A DNA stretch of 64,000 nucleotides from Neelides folsomi (Eukaryota > Arthropoda > Collembola > Neelipleona > Neelidae): positions 62,001-126,000 of the forward strand of contig JAQGBZ010000030.1 of the NCBI GenBank assembly GCA_034687125.1, in the 5' to 3' direction. Below, piece by piece: positions 37,721 to 49,700 of this stretch (position 1 is the first letter of the stretch; each line of letters begins with the position of its first letter). The notes beneath the pieces were generated by a model. That model ran no database searches, had not been told where the DNA came from, and worked only from the letters and a program-made list of their open reading frames with translations. The translations under genes and the position numbers were made by a program.

Positions 37721-40700
37721 TCAGTCTTCATAAGGCGAAGTGGATTTCATAATTTGCGAATGTCTCATTTCTTCATATAGAAGTTTCGCGTAGTTGACTT
37801 GTTGAACGACTCTTTTTCCGACTGCTTCAGAATCACATAAAACTTGAGGTTTATACGAACCCAAATCGTCTGCATCGGGTCTTTTCACAAATTCAATTGC
37901 AAGTTGACTATTATAAGGGTCGGTATTCACCAACTGGCATTCCATTAAATGGCTGAAAAAATTATTTTTAATTTCTCAAATTAAAACAATAACTTAATTA
38001 TAATTTATAGGAATAATGAAATTGTTAAAATTGCTAAATAGGTACGTTGATATAGATATTTAAAGAGATTAAAATTTAATTTATACCTGAGAGTAATTTT
38101 TAATAAAGTATTGTAAGATTTTGGTTTGAAAACTGTGACAGCTTCGGATGAAACAACAATCCAAGCTTCATCTCCCTTTGCAACTTCGCAGGCGATAAAA
38201 ATTTCAGAAAAATTCCTTCCGTTGACATCATAAAGAATTACTTGACCTTTGGCTGCATTATCGGAATAAACTGGGAGCAAGCCTCCGTTCCCAATAGGCA
38301 CTCGAATTGGTCTGATTCTTCCTGGAATCATTTTAGCTGAGGATTTTGAAGAATCGCGAATAGCCGCAGCAGTTCCAGTTGCTAAATCTAAAATTCCTAT
38401 TGCTGGTTTTGTAACTGTTCCAACAATTCCTTTTCCAAGTCCGGATATAAATCCCTAAAATTTAATTATCAATTAGTAATAACAATGTTAATAATTTTAA
38501 AGGTTTCATGTAATCAAACATCAAGAAGATAATATTGGTAAAAAAATTCTTACAGGAACACCATCGACAGCAGCCCCTTCAAATGATTGAGCAAATATAG
38601 ATGTAACTCCGCCAAGAAGTCCGTGACCTAGACCTCTGACCCCTGCGTAAAATTGATGTCCTGAGGTTCCTTCTTCTCGAATTTTTCTTCTTTCTTCTTC
38701 ATGCTTATCGTCCATTGTCGTTCTTCCGAGTCCATCACCAAGTGAGCCTGTAACTTTTGCTGCAGAATTGGATAATCCATGAGTCACATTCTTAACTAAA
38801 GAACCGATCTGTAAATTTAAAAAAAGATATACTTATACTTTGTCTATATATTTTTAGTAGTTGGAATTTTATCATTTATTTGAAATATTATTAATAGAGA
38901 TAACCCACCGATCCATCGTATATTAAATTGGAAACTCCAACTGACACATCGTTAACAAAGCCAAGAGGATTTCCCAAGAAGTCGATCGATCCCAAGATAA
39001 TTGCCGCTTGTGATAAAAGTTCATCTCTGAAATGTTTCACGAGATTTGCTGACAATATATCAAACGTTTCAAATGGATGATATTTAATAAATGGATCTAA
39101 TTCAACTGCAGCATCCTCAAATTGAATAAGTGTAAGCCCAAGACGTCTCTTCGCTATTGACAAGTCGGGTGTTAATTTTGATGAGGTTAAAACGCTTAAC
39201 CGAACCTGTTCAAATATCAAATTTATAATTAATCGGTTTAATTATAATTCAAATAATTCAAATCAGTTTATGTTTGGATATTTAAAATTAAATATTTTAC
39301 CTGATTTAATTCGATTTTCAGTATCCCGAAATAGTATCTTTTTAATTTAAGCGAAGTTGCATTCACAAGAGCTTTTTGAACTTCGAAATCAGATTCTTGG
39401 ACGTTTTCTTGAGATTCAATTCTTTTTGTAAACCCGCACCAGATAGCCAATTTGATCAAAAGCCGTTCCTCAAGAATCACATTCAATGGCTTTATGCTCA
39501 ATTCAAAAGATTTGGAAACTTCAGCATTCAAATTAGTTTTCATTCTGTTCCAAGACAGCAGCAGTGCAGGAGTGACATCATCATCAGTCGAATAAAATTC
39601 ACGAGTTGGAATCATGTAAACAACAGCAGTCTTTTCAGCTTCATGAATTTGATTATCAATTTGGAGCTTGTCAACAGAAGCTTCAAGAATTTCAGAAATC
39701 TTTGATTCTTTCCATTTCAATGATATCCTAATATAAATATTTTAAAAACCATTAAAAAGACTGTTCAACTTTGATTAATTTCATAATCATTTTTATAAAT
39801 TAAAAAAACTTTGTTTTAAACTTTAAAGGTTAAGTTTAAATCTTTTAAATTTACCTTAAAAATTTTGCGTAAATTAGTTCTTCCCTCGGATTACAACTCA
39901 CAATACTTATGCCAAGACCGTCTCTTAAATAAACAGTTATCACTTTCTTGAATGCCAAATTATTTGGATCAACTTCAAAATTGGTCGTCCCTTTAAATGG
40001 TCTTTCAACATCGACAATTCGAAGAACTCCTGTTGGACCTTCCGTGTCAACTCTAAGAGCAATTCTTCCAGAACCAGGACGTAATTTTTGTTTTTCAACT
40101 GCTTGTTCAACAGGGATTCCTGTGTCTGTCCTCGTATAGCAAATTGGTCCTGGTGGTCCGAGCATTACATCATTCCCTATAGAATAAATAAAAATTTATT
40201 GAAGTAAACTAATAAACTAACCAATGAACTAATTGTAAAGCAGATTATAAACAATCTTCAAGAATTACATTTTTCTAATATCTTAAAAGTCAACTTACAC
40301 ATATTCCATGAACCAGAAGCAGGCTCATTGTAATCCTTCGGATTTTCTTTTCCTTTCACATTGAATCCGTCTTTCGCTTGAACAAACAGATTTTCGTATT
40401 TAATGCATTTCAATCTTCCTTCATTTGTAAATTCCCAATGTTGAGTGAAGGTCCTTCGTTTATCCACCGGACGAAGCATCAAATGAACAAATTGAGAAGG
40501 TATTGGTCCAGAGCCAGCAATGTCAAGAACAAGATGCGAACCCAATTTCGAAGGTTTTCTAAAATCACGTGGTGGACTTGACCCTTCATGTTCAATTAAT
40601 CCGTCTTCATGAATCCTCCAAAGTTGAGATCTATGAAGATAAAAATGAATTTCTCATACCGATAGTACTACAGATAAATTTTTGTATAAAGATCAATTTC

Positions 40701-43700
40701 ATTTAATTATTAATGTCTTGATTAAACGTGTGAAATTTACCTGCTGCCTTGTTGTTTCTTCCTCACAACTACTTTTGTTCCTTCTGGAACGTCTAAAACC
40801 ATTTCAAGAGTTTCTGTTCCACTCCTTCCAAGAGTTGATCCATTTTTTGGGAAAGTGGCACTGAATGCAATATAATGAAAATTTTCATAAGCGAGAGTTG
40901 ATGAATATCCTAATTGATCCATGCTGACAACAACAGACGAGGCCCCGCCAGTTGTTAACGTTAAGTTGTGAGGCATCATAGGTTCGTCCCATGCATAAGG
41001 TGTTATGCTTTCAGGTCTGCATTTAATCTTGAAACGCTCTTCACTTATGCATGTCTAAACAAGCAAGAATTAAAAAGGTAAAAATTTAAAAATAATAAAA
41101 TAAAAATTTGAAATATTTAATCAAATGGCGATTATTGAAATGAATAAATTAGCAAATAACGAACCTGGTTAAAAGATACTGCTACTAAAGATCGATTGTC
41201 AATAATGAAAGGAGGAGGAAGTTCATCAATGTTATTAAAAACGATAAAATATGTTGGTCCTTGATGAACAATTTCCACACGAAGCAATGTGCATTTTCCA
41301 TCAATGTCTCTGAAATTATATAAAATATTTTATGAAATATTAATTTATAGTAAAATTGTTTAGATATCTCTGGCTCCGGATCCTGACCTAATGTTTATTT
41401 GGAAAGAATCCACATTCTCAATGACGAATCCACCAGACCAAAGGCTGTGCTTTTCTCCTATTAACCTCACACACAAGACTTGTTCTTTGTCCAATCTCGG
41501 CCAGTGAAAAGGAAGATTGCATCCGGGTGGTAGTATTAAATGCGTTTCTTCGGCCGATGGGTCAAGAAATGAAGAAGCAAAGTACTTTTGGGAGATTTCC
41601 ATTGCCAAGTTGGAATGATTATCAATAATGATTCTTGAAGCTATTGTAATCATTTTAGAATTCCTGTATTTCCCTTTCCCATTCTTAATTTCAATTCCAA
41701 CCAAGTAGGTGAGTTCTTTTTTAGGACTTGTTAAATTGACCAACAATTTCCGAACAATAATTCCGTTCTGGGGATGAAAAGATCGACACCATTGGGCTTT
41801 CGAAGTATTACGATGAAGTTTGTTTCCTAGTCTTAAAGTTATTGCAGTTCCACCTTCATCGGGGAAAGTAAACAACAGTGGAGTTATCATTCTTCCAACC
41901 TTAAGAAAAAAAGTAAGTAATAATTTGAAGGTTATTTTCCACTTAACTTTAATTAATTGTAATTTTTATGATAAAATATGAACCTCGTGTTCTTCAAATT
42001 GGCCAGCAGCTTCAACGCTTCCTTCTTGTTTGCAAATTACTGGAATACCCGATTTGTTAACTATCCAATATGGACAGCTAATTGTCACAATCGTATGGTT
42101 TCCTTCGCCCTTTTGAACTTTTGCCGTTAAATAAAGAGGCCTTCGGTTAACATCCAAAACTTTCAATCGACTTATATATTTACTGTTATTTGGGTTAACG
42201 ATCAAATTGGCTCCTTGTGTAAAATTTTCCATTTGGAAAAAAATTTCAATTGATTCTCTAATGTCCACCTAAAATAAAAGAATCGATTAAAACTTAAATG
42301 CCCAATGTTCAAAATCTCATCCAAAAATTCAATTAGGAAAATTTATAATCAAGTTTTAGCTCACATTTGTAAGACAGAAATTTTTTCCAGGTAGAATTTG
42401 ATTTCGGACATCCTTGTTTTTAATCTTGAACGAAATTTCGTGAGGGAGAAGATTAATGATTGTAAGAGGACTTATCAATGTGACAAGATTCGCTCTTTTG
42501 CTTAAGATATGGTCAAAATTATTCATTGCACTGTAAATGATTGGATCTCCATCCGCCGGAAATTCATCTTTGTTAATTGCGACACAATAACAATATTCGG
42601 CCGCTCTCTCGACCATAGGTGGGCAAGAGTGATAGTCTTCCGTTTTCGTAAGTAGTGATGTGACGCTGTAATTGTACTTAATTTCTTCTTTTGAAAATAT
42701 CGGTCGAACCCAAATATTTGCCCATACAGAATGGAGCGGAATTGGGTAAGTTTCTCCAGATTTTACTTTTACAATTTTTGATCCACCGGTTTGTTCTTTT
42801 TGAACTAAAACAAAAAATTGCCTTTTTAATGGATTTCAATTCTATATTTATTTTCATTTGTCAATGTTAAAATTATGTTATTATTTATTTTTATCGATTG
42901 GCAATTGTGAAAAATTCTTACAAGATGGATATGAAATTGTATTTTCAAGTTTCAGTTCAACGTCTTCTGGGAGCGTATTATGAACCATGAGAGCTGATCT
43001 CACCCGAACTAATTTTTGTGCTGAACCAGAAAGCGTTACTTCGAATACAAGTCGGGTTGGTGGAAGTTCAATGCTCTATAAATGAAAACAAGAAAAAATG
43101 AGATTTAAAAATTGGAATGTAAATAAGTAGAGAGTAGAGTATGTTTATTGGGGAAAAAACATACCTAAATTTCCCACTTTTCACTTGTCACTGGAAATGG
43201 TGGTCGTCTTTGGGAAGATGGAAGGGAGGATGGTTGGACCACCATTTCCAGTGACAAGTGAAAAAGTGGAAAATTTAGGTATGTTTTTTCCCCAATAAAC
43301 ACACTCTACTTGAATAATTTTTTATTAACTTACCAAATAGTTTGTATTATTCGAAGGAAAGAAAGGAACATGTTTTGCAACTCGAAAATAATTTCCAACT
43401 TTATCAACAGAAACCGGAACGATTTCTTGCCACCCATCAATTTTAATAGCCAATTGATGTTTTTTCAATTGATGCGTATTCCTGTGACGAATTTTCCCCC
43501 TTCCTTCGAATGTAAAAGGAAGAGTGCAGCCATGGGCCACTTCAATCCAACAAGTTCCATCAGATTTTTCTTCGAAGTTCTTTTGTTTGACAAGTTCTTC
43601 ATTGTTGGAAATAATTGTAGAAAACCAGAGGGGAGATCCTGTCTCATTCAAAAGTGCAAATGGAACAAATGGAGCTCTTCGTCTGTCAAGTTTTTGACTT

Positions 43701-46700
43701 TCATAATCCTCTGTCCAATTTGATTTCACTGTTTCGTAAAGACTTAAGAAAGTTGAAGTGATTGTTAGATTTAAAACTTTCCCTGAAGTTATTGCAATTT
43801 CAATTTCTGGGATCTTTTTAGGAAATTCAGCATTAGGAGAACATTCACCTACAAATAAAAAAATCTTAATATGAACTCATACTTTTATAGAGTTGTAAAT
43901 GCAATAAAAATTATCTTATATTAATTTTAAAAAAATGGCCATTACCCAATAATCCAGGTTGATTTATTTTCCAACTTGCATTGCACTTCCAAGGTTCAAT
44001 AAAAGGCTCCCAGCCAGATAGACCCCGATTGTAATAATCACTGGAATTAATTAATTAATTTAGAGTTAATTTGGATTAGAGTTCAATTCAAAATGAGATA
44101 ATTGTAATTTTATAAGAACAATTATTAATTATAATTACCCATTTAGAAAACATTCCAATCTTCCGGAATTCTCAACACATTTTTGATTAAGTTCCAATGA
44201 TGTGACACAAAGTTCAATAAGTGGAACATCCGCATCTTTACAATCGTCAATTACACAAACAGAGAAACACGCGCATTTAACTTCAATTTCGCAAATAGAA
44301 TTCACACCAGATTCAATCAAATCTGTATTTTTCTCCATCAAGTCGCTGTCAGTTGAAGTTTCCATTTCAACTTCAGTTTTTGGAATTCGACTCGCTTTCT
44401 GTTCATTCTCAATTAACAATAAAGCCGCGTCGTCGAGTCGCCATTCGCTCTTCTCTAAAGCATCGATGGAAGCTTCAAGATTGAATCCCATTGAAACAAG
44501 CTTGTCAATGAGGATTTCGTCAAAATAACTTTTCTTGCGATAAGCCAATACGTTGGAATCGGCGTCTTTAAATTCAAGCGGAGTTGATGAAGAAAGAAGT
44601 TGAGCTTGAGCTTGTTTTGAAAATTTTTCAATGAGGCAAACAAACATTTTCATATCGCAATATGACAATCTCAATGAAAAATGTTGGCTTTTAATTTTCA
44701 AAACATGTTCCAATGGACTTGGTAAAAATGTTGCGTCGAGGATTCCTGGCGGCCCTTTCTTAACCTTCTTCACAATGTCAAATTGAATGTTTGTTGGGTC
44801 AAGTATGGAAAGAGCTGTGTCTGACTCAAGTCCAAGAATACAAGAAAACAATTCACAATCAACCACGCTGCATGAGATTGGACGTTCTAAATGTGGACGA
44901 TACCACATAACAGCCGTGCTCTATAATGAATAATTTCTTATTAATCGTTTAATTTGAGAATTAATAATTAATAGTAATCAAAGCATTCAGTGTCTAATTC
45001 CCGTGAATCAATGTAATATTATAAATTAATTTTGTAATAAATGAACGTTTTTCAGTACCTTAAGAATAATTGCATTCGAATCCCAAACTGAAGTATCTTC
45101 AACAACAACCAATTCACAATTGGAAATGTTTATTTTGAGCTCATAGTTGACACTTGGAACATCCAGAATCGGAGCTCGCTTTGTAACAATCCCAGGAGAA
45201 ACAGTAATTGGGCTAGAAAATGTTCTTGATCTTTTCCCTAACGACTTTCGTATTTTTACTCTCATGAATGAAGGACCTTCATCTTCTTCGCATCCAGATT
45301 CATTTTCGTTCTCAAAAGGAGGAGCCTTTTGCTTAATAAATGAAAGGAGTTCCATCCACCAGTCCAAAATCATCATGAGTTGCATATTATTAAGAACAAT
45401 CGTCGTTTTGGCATCTCGTGAAGTTTGCCTGTAATGAATCTCAGCTTGAAGAGGAGTTTCTGATTGAAATGAAGATGGTCCAGCTTTCATCTAATGGTGA
45501 AATAAAAAACGCAATGTTTTATTAAATACTAATAATACTTGTTAAATATTAACATTTATTAAATCCGGATTTAAAATTCTTTTATTATAATAATAAATGA
45601 TTTATACCTGATGAGCTGATGAAGATCCTTGCGAACTTTGTTGAAGAATTTTTGTAAAAACATTTTTAGTAGAAATTCCCATTTCTCTTTGCTTTATTGT
45701 CACCAAATGCTTTCGAATATCAGAAATTAGAATCTCCTGAGAAGCCAAATCAACGTCACGAGTTCCATCGGATTTATTAAGGAACGTGAATTTTGATCTA
45801 ATGAAGTCAATTCGACTGAGAGTGTCTCCATTTTCCTTAATAACTTCCATCGTCACATTCACAAGATTGATTTCAATTGCTAAGTCGATCGTCGTTTTAA
45901 CATGTTGGGTTGAATGAGATGAATCAACATTGTGTGGTTGTCTTAAAGGTGATGGATTAGCTGATTGTGGCGCTTCGATCTTTTCTCCAATGTTGTACTC
46001 GAGAAGTCCACGAATTAACTAAAATTAATAAATTACATACAATTCAATCGCTTACAAAACATTAATTTATTAATTAAAATGTTCAAAATTTTGAAAATGG
46101 CCGAAATAGTAAAAAAAATGAAAAGATTTTAAATACCTTGTATTTATCGGGATCAAGAGCACAAAAAATAGTTGATAAAGTTCCCTGAACACTCAAATTA
46201 GCTTCAGTATGAAGAGGCGGAGCTCTTAGAAGTCTTTTAGCTTTCAATTTCAATGCGCATTTGTCTTTTAGAAGTTCTGAAATTCCAGGAATAGTCTCAA
46301 TATGATCATTGCCCAATTTCCAAAACTTTTGCCCATCTTCGGGTAGCTGCATGCCAATGTGAATTTCAGCCGTGAAAAGATCCATGTTAATTAACTCAAT
46401 GTAAATTGTGTCAAAGGCAAGGGATTTTGACTTAGCTTCTTGAAAACAATTTTTAACAGATAAATGTCCCAAGTCGGCTACAAATAAGTGTTTTGACGAG
46501 GCAGAGACTGGGAAAATAAGAACTGGGGCTCCAGCTTGGATATCGAGCATTACTGGAAATCCTTTGTATTCCTTTTCAGCCTTTTCCCATTTATTTTGTT
46601 TTGCATCTTCTACACTTTGACCATTATTTCCAAACAATGAATAAACAGATGTCCAAAATTCGTTGTAAAATCTTTGAGTATGAACGTACACAGCCGATGC

Positions 46701-49700
46701 CATTTGAAGACGAAATTTCGCGTCATTTTCTAATTCATTAAAAACAAAATTATTTTCTGTTTATACCAACAAACAATACAATTGATAACTTATTCGAAAA
46801 ACGTAATTAAAATTAAACATATTTTTCTATGCACCTTTTCTGCAATAATCAAAATCTAAGGCTTGTTTTCCTTGAAAAATAAACTTCAATGGATATTTTC
46901 CAGCAAATATTCCAATGTCTCTGATCTGTAGCGATCCCAACTTTCCATCCAGTTCAAAATAGTCTTGAGCTATTTATATAATAATTTTAACATTCATGTT
47001 ACAATAAACAAATTATAGTTTTTATAATAAACCAATTATTATAAAAAATTTAAAGTATACTTTTAACTTTGCGTTAAAAAGTTGTTTTGTTTAAATATTT
47101 GTAAATAAAACATTGAAATTATTAATTAGTTATATCAGTTTGTTTACCTATCATCATGTTTACTCTGGCTTCTGTAACAGTCACAGTAGCAATTTTCCTT
47201 GCAAATTCATGTCCATCACGTCCAACAACCCCCCGAAGTAATAACACATTCAATCGATTGAAATCAAAGCTTATTTGAGTTCCACTCTTAGAAAATAATT
47301 TCTGTGAGTTTGCTGTTTTTGAATTGGAGAATGAAGTAGATGAAGATCGAACAACTTTTGGAGATGGCAATTGAGGTGCTGGCAAAATGTTTTGAAGAAA
47401 CTGATAAATTTCATTCATAGTCTCTTGATTTGCTAAAAAACAAAATAAACAACTTTACCATTTAAAACTAAGGGTTTATATTATTTTCCCAGTCTAATAA
47501 GTAACTATCCCAGGATAGATTAAATACTTTTTCCCAGTATGTAATCTTCCCAGTATGATATTTAAAAAATGCCAGTTAATAAATTAATGTTGCCAGCAGT
47601 TATAATAAACAATATTTTATTAAATTAATTAAACATTATGTTTAATATTTTAAAAAAATTAACTGAATTATATAATTATTGAACAAGCAGAGCATTTTTA
47701 GCAGGAATTCAATGTGATTTAAAAATTATTAAGGTGTGTCAATGTATACCTCGTGATTTATCTTATCATTATCATATCATCCTGATATGTATATAAACGT
47801 TATTATTTTATAATAAAATACATTCTGTGACATTTTACTTTACTGACTGCCAATGTTACATTTTTATACTGGGGGCTTTTACTGATCGTCCTGGTAAAGG
47901 TATCAACTGGGAGTTTTACTTTTTTATCCTGGGAAAGTTATTTATTTAACTGGGTCCTTAATTGGTATCCTAAAACTAATGCTAATAAATTAAACATCAA
48001 TTAATAAAAAAAATTTAATTTTATAAACGGCTTAGGTATTTTACCTATCACATCAAGGTTATTAAATTGAAGTGAGAGAATGGCCATATCATCCTCTTTG
48101 ACTAGAGTCAACTCCGCAGTTATTAAAGCATCTGTAGATTCTGGAGTTATTCCTCTATGATAATCCGACTTATTCTTTTCTTTGTTCAAAGAACTTAATA
48201 GAGCATCATGCAGTTGAGTTGCATTCGCCGTTTGATTGTGTCCTTTTGGGCTTGGAACAGGAAGTGGAGAAGTTGGGGATGTTAAGGACATTGGAGAAGT
48301 TGGATCGCTGTCAATTAAACTTCCACTTATGCTGTCCATACTATAAATCAAGAACGTTAAAATATTTAACATGAATCTTTAACATTAACTTAATATTTAT
48401 ATTTTCACACTGTTGTTTATAATAAAACCTTTTGATGTGTAATATTCAATAATTTAATTTAAACTTACCAGACATGTTTGTGTGAAGCAAGTAAAAGTTC
48501 AAAATCAGGACCAAATGTTTGAATTGCATCAGCCAAGAGAAGGCTTTGAATTAAAAATGAGACGTTGGTGTCAATTGAACGGTAACTCACACTTGTCTTC
48601 GCTCCTGAAATTTGAAGTTCCGCAATGCTCCTTCCCTTAGATTGAATTTCCACACAAATGCTCTCAATTGTGAATTCCGCCAAGAATAAAATACAATTTG
48701 GATTTTCCACTTTTCCACTCATGGACACATCTGATGGATACATTTCGTGAAGTGAATCATTGTCATAAAGGCTGAGTTGAGATCCTCCCCAAAGAGATCC
48801 AATCCCTTGTCTTTCCTTCATATCCCTCCCCACAACGTCTTTAAAAAAGGAATCATAAACATTTCTGAGCGTGATTAATTTGTTTTCATTAAAGTGAAAA
48901 TTGAGCTTTGGGAGTGTTGCAACGAGCGTGGCTGCTGGCCATTGAGGATCCACACTGTATACAAGGCGCCGTTCAAACTGAAAAATAAATAATAATAATA
49001 AATATAATATTTAATTAAATATTAACAGTTAGATAGTTGTAGTGGGAGAATAGGGCTATAGAACATAATTTCTTAACAACACCATTTGTAGTTTCTTCAA
49101 ATAAAACAAAAGTTAATCTTACTTGCAAAATTAAAGAGAATTTGTCCACAAGATGATAGTTGGAAATTCCTTTCACAATAGCTGCTTTCCAATTCACATC
49201 TTTCCCATTATTCTGTTTTTCAACAACGATGAGTTGAACATCTTTAATTTCTAAACTGTACCGCTTGTACAATTTATTATGGAGATCGTCAAAGTTGTCA
49301 CTGAATACGCTTTCATCCCCCTTCAACTCGTCACTTGTGTTTATCGGAGAAGCTGGTATAGAAAAATTGAATAAAGGTTCATCTGATGGAATTTCAGGAA
49401 CAGGGGATGAACACGGAGTAAGAAACTCTTCATTTTCATCAGATATCGAATCTGTGTTGGTTGATTGAATTTCCATTGTTTCGTCCCTTCTTTCTATGTA
49501 TTTACTTTCGGCGTTTGAGAATCGAAATCTTCCAAGATCAATGACAAGATAGGAATCATCAGAATCCTCAGTGATGACCAATTGTGGAGTCGTCCAACCT
49601 GCAGATTTGCTTTCTGAACTTGATTTTTTAACCGTTGTTGGTTTAAGCCCATGGATAACAATTTGAGGAGCAGAAATGTCTAAACAGATTTCCCAATTTG

